Assembly (NCBI RefSeq): GCF_003591175.1
Contig: NZ_QYYG01000001.1
Span: forward strand, 1,798,001-1,862,000
DNA: 64,000 nt
Source of the DNA: Serratia inhibens
Lineage (GTDB): Bacteria; Pseudomonadota; Gammaproteobacteria; Enterobacterales; Enterobacteriaceae
Direction: 5' to 3'
A program made the translations under genes and the position numbers. The notes beneath the pieces were generated by a model. It saw nothing but the letters and a program-made list of their open reading frames with translations, made no database searches and was not told the origin of the DNA. Position 1 is the first letter of the stretch. Each line of letters opens with the position of its first letter. Shown here in pieces: positions 19,057-30,091 of this stretch.

Positions 19057-19181
19057 CGCCGTTTCCGCATTGCCGTGGCGCCTGTCGCCACGTTGACGTT
19101 TATCCTTATTATTTCTCCGCCGGGCGCTTGCGTCCGGTGATGTTCTTTTTTGTTTTTTTTATTATTAAGAGGCGATATAGC

Positions 19182-19517
19182 ATGCAACTCCCACACTGCC
19201 CGCAGTGCAACTCCGAATACACCTATCAGGACAATGCGATGTTTATCTGCCCTGAGTGCGCCCACGAGTGGAGCGACAACGCGCCGGCAGAAGACAGCGA
19301 TGCGCTGATCGTCAAAGACGCCAACGGCAACCTGCTGGCCGACGGCGATGCCGTGACCGTGGTGAAAGACCTAAAAGTGAAAGGCAGCTCTTCTATGCTG
19401 AAGATTGGCACCAAGGTGAAAAACATTCGCCTGGTGGAAGGCGACCACAACATTGACTGTAAAATCGATGGTTTTGGCCCGATGAAGCTGAAATCCGAGT
19501 TCGTGAAAAAGAACTGA
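19182..19517 (+). CDS. yjdM: YjdM/PhnA-family zinc-ribbon protein
   Basis: A 111-residue cytosolic protein. The N-terminal zinc ribbon has CPQC at 5-8 and CPEC at about 24-27. The C-terminal PhnA/YjdM fold contains [15 protein letters not shown] and [18 protein letters not shown]. The family sits near the phosphonate genes in E. coli but is not required for phosphonate use, and its true role is unclear. The ATG at 19182 is preceded by AAGAGG; an upstream ATG at 19128 would add a run of hydrophobic residues with no ribosome site. It lies between miaB and ybeZ, where E. coli has no such gene. Confidence 0.88.
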   Translation: MQLPHCPQCNSEYTYQDNAMFICPECAHEWSDNAPAEDSDALIVKDANGNLLADGDAVTVVKDLKVKGSSSMLKIGTKVKNIRLVEGDHNIDCKIDGFGPMKLKSEFVKKN

Positions 19518-19529
19518 TCCCCGCGCAAT

Positions 19530-19557
19530 TACGCGGCTGTTTTTGCCGCGTTTTTTC
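19530..19557 (+). terminator. Terminator of yjdM
   Basis: CGCGGC-TGTTTTT-GCCGCG is followed by six Ts. An alternative overlapping stem (CCGCG/CGCGG) lies just before. Confidence 0.85.
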
Positions 19558-19719
19558 CTCACTCCGCCCTTGAATTACATCGCCGGCGCACAGATAGATC
19601 ATGGGTAAACTTGCGCCAGTACGGCGCACCATGAATAATTCAAGAAGAAACTTCAGGGCTTGCCCCTGAATGCGCGTACCGAAAATCAACCAGGCCCGAT
19701 ATGAGCCTTGAGGAATAGT

Positions 19720-20775
19720 TTGAACGTCGCAACACAAGAAATTCTGTTAGAGCCGGCAGACAATAAGCGATTGCTCAGCCTGTGCGGCCCGTTTGATGAC
19801 AATATCAAACAACTCGAACGCCGGTTGGGGATTGAGATCAACCGCCGCGACAACCGTTTCAAACTGGTTGGCAAAAACCCGTGCGTAGTTGCCGCCGCCG
19901 ATATCTTGCGCCACCTGTACGTGGATACCGCGCCCATTCGCGGCGTGATCCCGGATATCGACCCGGAACAGATCCATCTGGCGATCAAAGAGAGTCGGGT
20001 GCTTGAGCAGGTAGCCGATAGCGTGCCGGATTACGGCAAAGCGGTAACCATCAAAACCAAACGTGGCATGGTGAAACCGCGCACGCCGAATCAGGCGCAG
20101 TACATCGCCAATATTCTCGATCACGACATCACCTTCGGCATTGGGCCGGCGGGGACCGGGAAGACCTATCTGGCCGTCGCCGCTGCGGTAGACGCCCTGG
20201 AACGCCAGGAGATTCGCCGCATTCTGCTGACGCGCCCGGCGGTTGAGGCCGGTGAAAAACTGGGCTTCCTGCCGGGGGATCTGAGCCAGAAGGTCGATCC
20301 TTACCTGCGCCCTCTGTACGACGCCCTGTTCGAAATGCTGGGCTTTGAGCGCGTGGAGAAGCTGATCGAACGCAACGTGATTGAGGTCGCGCCGCTGGCC
20401 TATATGCGCGGTCGCACGCTGAACGATGCGTTTATCATTCTCGATGAGAGCCAGAACACCACCATCGAACAGATGAAGATGTTCCTGACGCGCATCGGCT
20501 TCAACTCGAAGGCGGTGATCACCGGCGACGTTACCCAGATTGACCTGCCGCGCAACCAGAAATCCGGCCTTCGCCATGCGATAGAAGTCCTGTCGGATGT
20601 CGAAGAACTGAGCTTCAACTTCTTCCATAGCGAAGACGTGGTGCGCCACCCGGTGGTAGCCCGCGTGGTTATCGCCTATGAAGCCTGGGAAGCCGCCGAA
20701 CAAAAACGCAAAGACGCGATTGCCGAACAACGCAAGCACGAGGCCATCATCGCCTCCGGGCAGGAGACACTATGA
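19720..20775 (+). CDS. ybeZ: YbeZ, PhoH-like ATPase
   Basis: PhoH-family ATPase that partners YbeY in ribosomal RNA processing. It has 351 residues. Walker A is [15 protein letters not shown] and Walker B is [12 protein letters not shown] chose the TTG at 19720 ([14 protein letters not shown]), since GAGGAA lies six bases upstream and it aligns with the E. coli start; a TTG at 19708 is also in frame. It heads ybeZ-ybeY-ybeX-lnt. Its stop overlaps the ybeY start by four bases, which suggests translational coupling. Confidence 0.93.
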   Translation: MNVATQEILLEPADNKRLLSLCGPFDDNIKQLERRLGIEINRRDNRFKLVGKNPCVVAAADILRHLYVDTAPIRGVIPDIDPEQIHLAIKESRVLEQVADSVPDYGKAVTIKTKRGMVKPRTPNQAQYIANILDHDITFGIGPAGTGKTYLAVAAAVDALERQEIRRILLTRPAVEAGEKLGFLPGDLSQKVDPYLRPLYDALFEMLGFERVEKLIERNVIEVAPLAYMRGRTLNDAFIILDESQNTTIEQMKMFLTRIGFNSKAVITGDVTQIDLPRNQKSGLRHAIEVLSDVEELSFNFFHSEDVVRHPVVARVVIAYEAWEAAEQKRKDAIAEQRKHEAIIASGQETL

Positions 20776-21245
20776 GTCAGGTGATTTTGGATCTGCAGAT
20801 TGCCTGTGCAGACAGCAACGGCCTGCCGGACGAAGCCACCTTCCAGCGCTGGCTGGAGGGCGTGCTGCCGCAGTTTCAGGAAGAGGCCGAGGTCACCATT
20901 CGCGTGGTGGACGAAGCCGAGAGCAACGAACTGAACCTGACCTATCGCGGGAAAGACAAACCGACCAACGTGCTGTCCTTCCCGTTCGAAGCCCCACCGG
21001 GCATCGAGCTACCGCTGCTCGGCGATCTGATCATCTGCCGTCAGGTCGTTGAACAGGAAGCGGTTGAGCAAGACAAGGCGCTGGAGGCCCACTGGGCGCA
21101 TATGGTTGTCCACGGCAGCCTTCATCTGCTAGGGTATGACCACATCGAAGACGATGAAGCCGAAGAAATGGAGTCTTTGGAAACCGAAATCATGCACGGC
21201 CTGGGCTATCCGGACCCGTACCTGGCGGAAAAAGACCCCATCTGA
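20772..21245 (+). CDS. ybeY: YbeY, rRNA maturation endoribonuclease
   Basis: Zinc metalloprotein needed for 16S rRNA 3' maturation and ribosome quality control. It has 157 residues. The metal motif HxxxHxxxxxH is in [11 protein letters not shown] near 115-125, and the [14 protein letters not shown] segment is a family signature. ATGA overlap with ybeZ. Confidence 0.96.
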   Translation: MSQVILDLQIACADSNGLPDEATFQRWLEGVLPQFQEEAEVTIRVVDEAESNELNLTYRGKDKPTNVLSFPFEAPPGIELPLLGDLIICRQVVEQEAVEQDKALEAHWAHMVVHGSLHLLGYDHIEDDEAEEMESLETEIMHGLGYPDPYLAEKDPI

Positions 21246-21263
21246 CGTCAGCTGATTCCCCCG

Positions 21264-21282
21264 CAGCCCCTGTAAGGGGCTG
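21264..21282 (+). other. Intercistronic hairpin between ybeY and ybeX
   Basis: CAGCCCC-TGTAA-GGGGCTG forms a 7-bp stem with no T run. It may stabilise or separate messages within the operon. Confidence 0.4.
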
Positions 21283-21329
21283 TCGCTGACGCCCCTAACT
21301 CTTACATGAGTGATATTAACTAAAACGCC

Positions 21330-22208
21330 ATGAGCGACGACCATTCACAAAGCAATGACAGCCCCAGTCCCAAGAAGGGGTTCTTTACTCTCATCCTTAA
21401 CCAGCTGTTCCACGGCGAACCGAAAAACCGTGGCGATCTGGTAGAGCTGATCCGCGATTCCGAGCAGAACGATCTGATCGACCCCGATACCCGAGACATG
21501 CTGGAAGGCGTGATGGATATCGCCGAGCAGCGCGTGCGCGACATCATGATCCCGCGCTCCCAGATGGTCACGCTCAAGCGTAACCAGACTCTGGAAGAGT
21601 GCCTGGACGTGATTATTGAATCCGCCCACTCACGCTTCCCGGTGATCAGCGAAGATAAAGATCACATCGAAGGCATTCTGATGGCCAAGGATCTGCTGCC
21701 GTTTATGCGCGCAGAGTCTGAGCCGTTCAGCATCGACAAGGTGCTGCGCACCGCGGTGGTGGTGCCCGAAAGCAAGCGGGTCGATCGGATGCTGAAGGAG
21801 TTTCGCTCCCAGCGCTATCACATGGCGATTGTCATTGACGAATTCGGCGGCGTTTCCGGCCTGGTCACCATCGAAGACATTCTGGAACTGATTGTCGGCG
21901 AAATCGAAGACGAATATGACGACGAAGAAGATCTGGACATCCGCCAACTCAGCCGCCATATGTATACCGTGCGGGCGTTGGCGCCGATTGAAGACTTCAA
22001 CGAAGCCTTCAATACACACTTCAGCGACGACGAGGTCGACACCATAGGTGGCCTGGTGATGCAAGCCTTCGGGCACCTGCCTGCGCGTGGGGAAACCATT
22101 GAAATCGAAGGTTACCTGTTTAAGGTTGCGATGGCCGACAGTCGACGTATCATCCAGGTTCATGTAAAAATTCCGGACGATTCTCCACAACCGAAACTGG
22201 AAGACTAA
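21330..22208 (+). CDS. ybeX: YbeX/CorC, CBS-domain protein
   Basis: A 292-residue CorC-family protein linked to magnesium/cobalt homeostasis and ribosome assembly. Paired CBS domains span about 70-190 ([18 protein letters not shown] and later [19 protein letters not shown]). A C-terminal CorC/HlyC domain lies at about 205-285 ([18 protein letters not shown]). Unlike longer paralogs it lacks an N-terminal membrane DUF21 domain. It is 84 bp after ybeY and 7 bp before lnt. Confidence 0.95.
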   Translation: MSDDHSQSNDSPSPKKGFFTLILNQLFHGEPKNRGDLVELIRDSEQNDLIDPDTRDMLEGVMDIAEQRVRDIMIPRSQMVTLKRNQTLEECLDVIIESAHSRFPVISEDKDHIEGILMAKDLLPFMRAESEPFSIDKVLRTAVVVPESKRVDRMLKEFRSQRYHMAIVIDEFGGVSGLVTIEDILELIVGEIEDEYDDEEDLDIRQLSRHMYTVRALAPIEDFNEAFNTHFSDDEVDTIGGLVMQAFGHLPARGETIEIEGYLFKVAMADSRRIIQVHVKIPDDSPQPKLED

Positions 22209-22215
22209 ATCCAAC

Positions 22216-23745
22216 ATGGCTAAAGCCTCTATCCTTGAACGCCAGCGGGTTCGCGCCCTGCTGGCGCTGTTGTCTGGTGCCGGCGGCGCGCTGGCGTTTT
22301 CCCCTTACGATATATGGCCTGCGGCCATTGTTTCCCTGTTCGGCCTGCTGGCCGTTACCCTGAACCGCACCACCAGACAATCCGCCCTGCTCGGCTTCTG
22401 TTGGGGGTTTGGTCTGTTTGGCGCCGGCGTCCACTGGGTTTACGTCAGCATAGCCGACTTCGGCGGCATGCCGTTTGCCGTCAATATTTTTCTGGTTGCG
22501 CTGCTGGCCGCCTACCTGGCTTTGTATACCGGGCTGTTCGCCGGGTTGTTGGCACGCCTGTGGCCGGCCACCAGTTGGTACCGCCTGGCGATTGCCGCGC
22601 CGGTGCTGTGGCAAGTGACCGAGTTCCTGCGCGGTTGGGTGCTGACCGGCTTCCCCTGGTTACAGTTCGGCTACAGCCAACTCAACGGGCCGCTGAAAGG
22701 CGTCGCGCCGCTACTGGGAGTTGACGCCATCACCTTCATGCTGATGGCGATCGCCGGGTTGCTGGTGTATGCCATCAACCAACGCCGCGTTGCCGCTGCG
22801 GCCGTTGCCATCGCACTGCTGTTGTTGCCCTGGCCGCTGCGTCAGTTGCACTGGTTTACCCCGCAGCCGGAGAAAGCGGTGAATGTCGCCATGGTACAAG
22901 GCAACATCGCCCAATCGATGAAGTGGGATCCGAAAGCGCTGGTCAGCACGCTGCAAACCTATCTGGATGAAACCCGTCCTTATATGGGCAAGGCGCCGAT
23001 CATCATCTGGCCGGAATCCGCCATCCCGGATTACGAGGCCAGTCAGAACGGCTTCCTGACCATGATGGACGACCTGATGCGCGCCAAAAACAGCAGCCTG
23101 ATCACCGGCATTGTCGACGTGCGCGCCACCCCGCAGGGCCAGCAAATCTATAACAGCGCCATTGTATTGGGTGAACAGACGCCGTACGTCTACCCGGCCA
23201 AAGACCGCTATAACAAGCATCATCTGGTACCGTTCGGCGAGTTTGTGCCGTTGGAAACGCTGTTGAGGCCACTGGCGCCGTTCTTCGATCTGCCAATGTC
23301 ATCCTTCAGCCGTGGCGATTACGTTCAACCGCAGTTGAGCGTGAAGGGGTATAACCTGACGGCGGCGATCTGTTATGAAATTGTCCTCGGCCAGCAGGTG
23401 CGCGATAACTTCCGCCCGGACACCAACTTCCTGCTGACCCTCTCCAATGACGCCTGGTTCGGCCATTCCATCGGCCCGTGGCAGCACTTCCAGATGGCGC
23501 GCATGCGTGCACTGGAATTGGGTCGCCCGCTGTTGCGCAGCACCAACAACGGCGTAACCGCCGCTGTTGACGCCAACGGTGAAGTGATAGCCGAGATCCC
23601 GCAGTTCACCCGCAGCGTGCTCGAGGTGAAAGTCACCCCGACCACCGGCATTACGCCATACGCTCGCTTTGGCGCCACACCGCTGTGGATCATCACCCTG
23701 CTGCTTGGCGGCATGGCGTTGATGCTCGGCCTGCGTCGTAAGTAA
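22216..23745 (+). CDS. lnt: Apolipoprotein N-acyltransferase
   Basis: Inner-membrane enzyme transferring an acyl chain to the amino terminus of lipoproteins such as LptE, RlpA and ChiQ. It has 509 residues. About six N-terminal membrane helices precede a periplasmic nitrilase-like domain (about 220-480) with the catalytic triad E267 (WPESAIPD), K334 (KHHLVPFGE) and C386 (AAICYE). A C-terminal helix ([17 protein letters not shown]) closes the protein. Last gene of the ybeZYX-lnt unit. Confidence 0.97.
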   Translation: MAKASILERQRVRALLALLSGAGGALAFSPYDIWPAAIVSLFGLLAVTLNRTTRQSALLGFCWGFGLFGAGVHWVYVSIADFGGMPFAVNIFLVALLAAYLALYTGLFAGLLARLWPATSWYRLAIAAPVLWQVTEFLRGWVLTGFPWLQFGYSQLNGPLKGVAPLLGVDAITFMLMAIAGLLVYAINQRRVAAAAVAIALLLLPWPLRQLHWFTPQPEKAVNVAMVQGNIAQSMKWDPKALVSTLQTYLDETRPYMGKAPIIIWPESAIPDYEASQNGFLTMMDDLMRAKNSSLITGIVDVRATPQGQQIYNSAIVLGEQTPYVYPAKDRYNKHHLVPFGEFVPLETLLRPLAPFFDLPMSSFSRGDYVQPQLSVKGYNLTAAICYEIVLGQQVRDNFRPDTNFLLTLSNDAWFGHSIGPWQHFQMARMRALELGRPLLRSTNNGVTAAVDANGEVIAEIPQFTRSVLEVKVTPTTGITPYARFGATPLWIITLLLGGMALMLGLRRK

Positions 23746-23754
23746 TCTCACCCG

Positions 23755-23779
23755 GGGCGCAGTTCACTGAACTGCGCCC
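23755..23779 (+). terminator. Strong stem after lnt, likely terminator
   Basis: GGGCGCAGTTC-ACT-GAACTGCGCCC is an 11-bp perfect stem beginning 10 bp after the lnt stop. No T run follows, so termination strength is unclear. Confidence 0.55.
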
Positions 23780-23820
23780 TCGTCCCTGTCCCCGTCAAAT
23801 GCCCGTCAAATCAACGCTTC

Positions 23821-23836
23821 TGGCACACTCCTTGCT
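23821..23836 (+). promoter_or_regulatory. Sigma-54 promoter for gltIJKL
   Basis: TGGCAC-ACTCC-TTGCT matches the -24/-12 consensus TGGCAC-N5-TTGCW at all fixed positions. It reads toward gltI with a leader of about 280 nt. NtrC control of gltIJKL has been reported in E. coli. Confidence 0.7.
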
Positions 23837-23943
23837 TTAATTACTCTGTGATTTAAAGCCGATTTACTTTTACTGACGTTTTGTCGCACTTACGCACAAC
23901 CTGAGAGCATCACCAGCACCGGAAAGGTGCATCAGGGTTTTGT

Positions 23944-23960
23944 TGCATTAATTTGGTGCG
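23944..23960. promoter_or_regulatory. NtrC-like enhancer site downstream of the sigma-54 promoter
   Basis: TGCATTAATTTGGTGCG resembles the NtrC consensus TGCAC-N7-GTGCA-type palindrome with two mismatches. It lies about 110 bp downstream of the sigma-54 motif rather than upstream. Confidence 0.45.
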
Positions 23961-24126
23961 CGTGGCGTCTCAAAAAATGAAACATTTTAGTTTCATTGCG
24001 TTCACAATCGGCTATTTTCTAACGGTTATCCGTTCCAAGACTATCTTTATATCTTGAGCAAGAGATCCCCGTTTTAAATCTGACGCTCTTTCGTCAGAAC
24101 CACGACAACAGCAAAGGAGCTGGACC

Positions 24127-25023
24127 ATGCAAATGCGTAAATTGGCGTTATCGTTACTGCTGATCGGTATGGCGAGTAACGTAGCCCATGCGGAAGAACT
24201 GACAGGTACGCTGAAGAAAATCAAAGACAACGGCGTGATCGTTATCGGCCACCGCGAATCGTCAGTGCCGTTCTCCTACTACGACAACCAGCAGAAAGTT
24301 GTGGGCTACTCTCAGGACTACTCCAACCAAATCGTTGACGCTGTTAAGAAAAAACTGAACATCCCCGATCTGCAGGTAAAAATGCTGCCGATCACCTCGC
24401 AGAACCGTATCCCGCTGCTGCAGAACGGCACCTTTGATTTTGAATGCGGTTCAACCACCAACAATATTGAACGTCAAAAACAGGCTGCCTTCTCCGACAC
24501 CATCTTCGTGGTGGGTACCCGCTTGCTGGTGAAAAAAGGCTCTGACGTCAAAGACTTCAAAGACCTGGCCGGCAAACCGGTGGTGGTCACCTCCGGCACC
24601 ACGTCAGAAGTGCTGCTGAACAAACTGAACGACAGCGGCAAGATGAACATGCGTATCATCAGCGCCAAGGACCACGGTGACTCGTTCCGCACCCTGGAAA
24701 GCGGCCGTGCCGTAGCCTTCATGATGGATGATGCGCTGCTGGCAGGCGAACGAGCCAAAGCGAAGAAGCCGGATCAATGGGAAATCCTCGGCACACCTCA
24801 GTCGAAAGAAGCTTACGGCTGTATGCTGCGTAAAGACGACGCCGAGTTCAAAAAACTGGTCGATGACACCATCGCTCAGGCCCAAACCTCCGGTGAAGCG
24901 GCAAAATGGTTTGATAAGTGGTTCAACCAGCCAATTCCACCAAAGAACCTCAACATGAACTTCGCCCTGTCAGACGACATGAAGCAACTGTTCAAAGAGC
25001 CGAACGATAAAGCACTGAACTAA
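24127..25023 (+). CDS. gltI: Glutamate/aspartate periplasmic binding protein
   Basis: Captures glutamate and aspartate for the GltJKL importer. It has 298 residues with a signal peptide of about 23 residues ending AHA-EEL. The SBP-bac-3 fold shows GVIVIGHRESSVPFSYYD, FDFECGSTTNNIERQ and FMMDDALLAG. The ATG at 24127 has an AAGGAGC ribosome site. It is followed by a 216-bp gap with a terminator-like stem before gltJ, as in E. coli, where high expression of the binding protein relative to the permease is set. Confidence 0.97.
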   Translation: MQMRKLALSLLLIGMASNVAHAEELTGTLKKIKDNGVIVIGHRESSVPFSYYDNQQKVVGYSQDYSNQIVDAVKKKLNIPDLQVKMLPITSQNRIPLLQNGTFDFECGSTTNNIERQKQAAFSDTIFVVGTRLLVKKGSDVKDFKDLAGKPVVVTSGTTSEVLLNKLNDSGKMNMRIISAKDHGDSFRTLESGRAVAFMMDDALLAGERAKAKKPDQWEILGTPQSKEAYGCMLRKDDAEFKKLVDDTIAQAQTSGEAAKWFDKWFNQPIPPKNLNMNFALSDDMKQLFKEPNDKALN

Positions 25024-25117
25024 TAGAAAAAGAGCTGGGGCGGCCGCCAGGCCAAACCAGCCCTGTTGATGGCTGGGACAGACAGGAATGAGGGGGGCCG
25101 TTCCCCTCCCTCATTTT
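25024..25117 (+). ncRNA. Candidate SroC-type sRNA 3' part in the gltI-gltJ gap
   Basis: The gap begins with two stems: CCAGCC/GGCTGG (25057-25076) and AATGAGGG-GGG/CCC-CCCTCATT ending in four Ts (25087-25117). In E. coli and Salmonella the SroC sponge RNA is processed from exactly this place in the gltI-gltJ transcript and ends at such a stem. I give only the intergenic part; the 5' end may lie in gltI. Identity is inferred from position and structure. Confidence 0.45.
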
Positions 25118-25239
25118 CCCCATAACTCACAACCGATATGCGCGCACATAAGCCAGCCTGACTGGCCGCGATTCGATCTGTACTGAGCTGAATAGTCATC
25201 AATCTTTAGGCGCTCTGCGCCCGCTTAACGGAGTTTGTT

Positions 25240-25980
25240 ATGTCAATAGATTGGAACTGGGGTATCTTCCTGCAGCAGGCCCCGTTTGGGAATACCACCT
25301 ACCTCGGCTGGATTTGGTCCGGCTTCCAGGTCACGGTAGCCCTCTCCGTCTGTGCATGGATTATCGCTTTCTTTGTCGGTTCGCTGTTCGGTATTTTGCG
25401 TACCGTGCCAAACCGTTTTCTTTCCGCTCTCGGCACCTGTTACGTCGAACTGTTCCGTAATGTGCCGCTGATTGTGCAATTCTTTACCTGGTATCTGGTG
25501 GTTCCGGAACTGCTGCCGGCCAATCTGGGTATGTGGTTCAAAACCGAACTCGATCCTAACGTGCAGTTCTTTGTCTCCTCCATGCTGTGCCTCGGGCTGT
25601 TTACCGCTGCCCGCGTATGCGAACAGGTGCGCGCCGCTATTCAGTCCCTGCCGCGTGGCCAACGCGCCGCCGGGCTCGCCATGGGCTTGACGCTGCCGCA
25701 AACCTATCGCTACGTGCTGCTGCCGAACGCCTACCGGGTGATAGTGCCGCCGATGACCTCGGAAATGCTCAACCTGGTCAAAAACTCCGCTATCGCTTCA
25801 ACCATTGGTCTGGTGGATATGGCCGCTCAAGCCGGTAAACTGCTGGATTACTCCGCGCATGCCTATGAATCCTTTACCGCCATTACGCTGGCCTATATCG
25901 GCATCAACGCCGTGATCATGCTGTTTATGCGTCTGGTAGAGAAGAAAGTGCAGTTGCCTGGCAATATGGGGAGTAAATAA
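25240..25980 (+). CDS. gltJ: Glutamate/aspartate ABC transporter permease GltJ
   Basis: Inner-membrane permease of the polar amino-acid family, 246 residues with about five membrane helices. The EAA-type loop for contact with GltL is [20 protein letters not shown] near 146-165. It has an ACGGAG ribosome site and overlaps gltK by one base (TAATG). Confidence 0.96.
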   Translation: MSIDWNWGIFLQQAPFGNTTYLGWIWSGFQVTVALSVCAWIIAFFVGSLFGILRTVPNRFLSALGTCYVELFRNVPLIVQFFTWYLVVPELLPANLGMWFKTELDPNVQFFVSSMLCLGLFTAARVCEQVRAAIQSLPRGQRAAGLAMGLTLPQTYRYVLLPNAYRVIVPPMTSEMLNLVKNSAIASTIGLVDMAAQAGKLLDYSAHAYESFTAITLAYIGINAVIMLFMRLVEKKVQLPGNMGSK

Positions 25981-26653
25981 TGTACGAATTTGACTGGGCA
26001 TCCATTGTCCCAAGCTTCCCTTACCTGCTGCAAGGGTTGGTCATCACGCTGAAGATCACCGTGACCGCCATCGTTTTCGGCATCCTCTGGGGCACCATTT
26101 TGGCGGTCATGCGCCTGTCGCCAATCAAGCCTATCAGCTGGTTTGCCACACTCTACGTCAACCTTTTCCGTTCCGTACCGCTGGTGATGGTGCTGCTGTG
26201 GTTCTACCTGGTGGTTCCAAGCTTATTACAACAAGTTCTGGGGCTGTCGCCGAAAACCGATATTCGCCTGATCTCGGCTATGGTAGCCTTTTCCCTGTTT
26301 GAAGCGGCCTATTACTCGGAAATTATCCGCGCCGGCATTATCAGTATTTCCCGCGGCCAGTCTTCCGCCGCACTGGCGCTGGGCATGACCCACTGGCAGT
26401 CGATGAAGCTGGTGATCCTGCCGCAAGCGTTCCGCGCGATGGTTCCGCTGCTGCTGACTCAGGGCATCGTACTGTTCCAGGATACTTCGCTGGTCTACGT
26501 ACTGAGCCTGGCCGACTTCTTCCGTACCGCCTCAACCATCGGCGAGCGCGACGGCACACAGGTTGAAATGATCCTGTTCGCCGGCTTTGTCTATTTTGTT
26601 ATCAGTCTCGCCGCCTCGGCGCTGGTAAGCTATTTGAAGAAAAGGACTGTTTG

Positions 26654-26654
<1 letters not shown>
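25980..26654 (+). CDS. gltK: Glutamate/aspartate ABC transporter permease GltK
   Basis: Second permease subunit, 224 residues, with an EAA loop [20 protein letters not shown] near 121-140. It forms the heteromeric channel with GltJ. Start and stop each overlap the neighbouring gene by one base, indicating coupled translation. Confidence 0.96.
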
Positions 26655-27379
<725 letters not shown>

Positions 27380-27391
27380 TTCATTGACACT

Positions 27392-27416
27392 ATGCGCCCC
27401 GCCCGGGGCGCATTTT
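27392..27416 (+). terminator. Terminator of gltIJKL
   Basis: ATGCGCCCCG-CC-CGGGGCGCAT ends in four Ts, 12 bp after the gltL stop. Confidence 0.85.
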
Positions 27417-27499
27417 CGCCCCCTTTCCCGGCACTAAAAGCGCTTGTTTCTCCCCTGTTTTGATCCGATGCTCGTTGGATAACAACAAAGGAGATAAAC

Positions 27500-28432
27500 A
27501 TGCCCCGCCCTATCATTATCGATTGTGACCCCGGCCTGGACGATGCCATTGCCCTTGCCATGGCGCTGCGCTCGCCGGAACTGGACGTCAAGGCCATCAC
27601 CACTTCCGCCGGCAACCAGACGCCGGAGAAAACCCTGCATAACGCGCTTGGCCTGCTGACGCTGATGAAACGCGAAGATATTCCCGTCGCTGCCGGTGCC
27701 GCAGCGCCGCTGATGCGTGCGCTGGTGATTGCCGATCATGTCCACGGCAAAACCGGTATGGGCAATACCCATCTGCCAACGCCAACGATAAAACCGGTCA
27801 CGCAAACCGCCGTGGAATTGATAGCCGGCCTGCTGCGCACCAGCCCGCAGCCGATCACCCTGGTGGTCACCGGCCCGATGACCAATATCGCCCTGTTACT
27901 GGCCCAGCATGCCGAGCTGAAAGGCAACATCGAGCGTATTGTATTTATGGGCGGTGGTATGAATGCCGGCAACGCCACGCCGGTGGCGGAATTCAATATC
28001 TTTGTCGATCCGGAAGCCGCAGAAATAGTGCTGAAGTCCGGCGTGCCGCTGACCATGGCCGGGTTGAACGTTACCCATCAGGCACTGGTGTTGCCGAAGG
28101 ATATCGAGCGTATCCGCCAGATTGACAACCCGATGGCGCAGGCGGTCGCAGAGATGCTCGATTTCTATCTGCCGCTGTACCTCCGCCACCCACGCGGGTT
28201 GCCGGGTGCCGCGATGCACGATCCCTGCACCATTGCCTGGCTGCTGGCACCGCAGCTGTTTACCGGCATCGAACGCTGGGTCGGCGTGGAAACCAAAGGG
28301 GAATATACCCTCGGCATGACGGTGGTGGATGACTTCCAGCAGAGCGGCAAACCGGCCAACGTTCAAGTGCTGACCGGTATTGATCGCGAAGGATTTATCG
28401 AGCTGCTGATTGAACGCGTGGCACGCTACTGA
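27500..28432 (+). CDS. rihA: Pyrimidine-specific ribonucleoside hydrolase RihA
   Basis: Hydrolyses cytidine and uridine to base and ribose. It has 310 residues. The calcium-binding N-terminal motif is [11 protein letters not shown] at 9-19 (a leucine replaces the usual histidine of E. coli RihA). [13 protein letters not shown] and [14 protein letters not shown] are family motifs, and the C-terminal histidine/aspartate pair is in MHDPCTIAW. It follows gltL, as in E. coli. Subfamily choice (RihA over RihB) rests on position and overall resemblance. Confidence 0.88.
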   Translation: MPRPIIIDCDPGLDDAIALAMALRSPELDVKAITTSAGNQTPEKTLHNALGLLTLMKREDIPVAAGAAAPLMRALVIADHVHGKTGMGNTHLPTPTIKPVTQTAVELIAGLLRTSPQPITLVVTGPMTNIALLLAQHAELKGNIERIVFMGGGMNAGNATPVAEFNIFVDPEAAEIVLKSGVPLTMAGLNVTHQALVLPKDIERIRQIDNPMAQAVAEMLDFYLPLYLRHPRGLPGAAMHDPCTIAWLLAPQLFTGIERWVGVETKGEYTLGMTVVDDFQQSGKPANVQVLTGIDREGFIELLIERVARY

Positions 28433-28561
28433 TCTGCCGGGGCGCCGATTGCGCCCTGGTACATTCAATTTTTTTGATTTAACTCAGCGAATTTTTACGC
28501 TATCACCGGCTGCAGCTTGCCTCTAATATGCTTTGCACACGCAGCATCAATTATCCCTTAG

Positions 28562-29281
<720 letters not shown>

Positions 29282-29286
29282 TCGCC

Positions 29287-29327
29287 GCCCCTCATTCTGA
29301 TTTACCGGGCAAGAAGAATGAGGGGGC
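29287..29327. terminator. Convergent hairpin between azoR and ybeL
   Basis: GCCCCTCATTCT (29287-29298) pairs with AGAATGAGGGGGC (29315-29327). The stem is nearly perfect and lies between two convergent stops. There is no T run on either strand. Confidence 0.5.
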
Positions 29328-29331
29328 AAAC

Positions 29332-29814
29332 TCAGGGTTCGAAAGGCCGACGCTGGAACTGGTCATGGCCGCACTTAGGGCACAGCGGCAGCACTTCCGG
29401 CGTGTAAAACGCCAAATGATGGTGGCACTGTTCGCACACCAGGTTACCCAGCCCAACCACCTCACCGCTGTGGTAGACGCCGTGATGGCTGACGTCTTTA
29501 AACACTTCTCGCCATTCCAACTGGGTTTTATCCGTAATATCCGCCAGCTCCTGCCACAGGCTCTCCTTGATGACCCGCATAAAGACGCTGTCGGTAAACT
29601 CGCCCTTGCTTTCCTGGTAACTGCGGGCGAACTCTTCCAGGTCGCGCCGTACCGCCTGGATCACCTGCTCCACCTCACCGCGCGTCAATTCGCCCGCTTC
29701 GTTCAGCCGTTTTTCGGCGCCGGCGACCAATTCGTCAATATCACGCTCTCCATTTTTCAGACGTTCGGTCAGAGATGCCACCAATTCGCGGTAATACTGA
29801 GCAACCTTGTTCAT
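29332..29814 (-). CDS. ybeL: YbeL, DUF1451 zinc-ribbon protein
   Basis: A 160-residue cytosolic protein of unknown function. The N-terminal two thirds are helical and charged, probably coiled coil (about 5-85). The C-terminus is a zinc ribbon with CEQCHH near 128-133 and CPKCGHDQF near 145-153. It is divergent from leuS, as in E. coli. Confidence 0.9.
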   Translation of the reverse strand: MNKVAQYYRELVASLTERLKNGERDIDELVAGAEKRLNEAGELTRGEVEQVIQAVRRDLEEFARSYQESKGEFTDSVFMRVIKESLWQELADITDKTQLEWREVFKDVSHHGVYHSGEVVGLGNLVCEQCHHHLAFYTPEVLPLCPKCGHDQFQRRPFEP

Positions 29815-29921
29815 ATTCTCTCCTCGATGAACTCACGTGACAGGGCTTATCTCCCAAAACTATCTCTTATCATTTTAGTCGTAAATTGCTGATGTCACTT
29901 GGCAAGGCACGGGATCCTCAA

Positions 29922-29936
29922 GATGTGAGTCACATC
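29922..29936. promoter_or_regulatory. 15-bp perfect palindrome in the ybeL-leuS gap
   Basis: GATGTGA-G-TCACATC is a perfect inverted repeat about 107 bp upstream of ybeL and 155 bp upstream of leuS. It contains TGTGA and TCACA but with a 1-bp spacer rather than the six of a CRP site. Regulator unknown. Confidence 0.35.
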
Positions 29937-30091
29937 ATGGCGGGGATTTTTTAAATACGCCGAGTCGGGCGCTTGGTGTTGTTGCCGGGAGGTCTTATCA
30001 GCTATGCTATGCGGATCTACGAATACTAAATCTTCATAGCCTTATCTCTGACTGAGGTAACGGTTTTACACCTACAGGACCACCGGCCGCC

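Larger units (their letters stand above)
23746..24126. promoter_or_regulatory. lnt-gltI intergenic region
   Basis: This 381-bp gene-free stretch holds a terminator-like stem, a sigma-54 promoter motif, an NtrC-like palindrome, an AT-rich core and the gltI leader. The leader carries CACGACAACAGCAAAGGAGC just before the start; this C/A-rich stretch is the kind of site bound by the GcvB sRNA, which is known to repress gltI in Salmonella. Confidence 0.6.
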
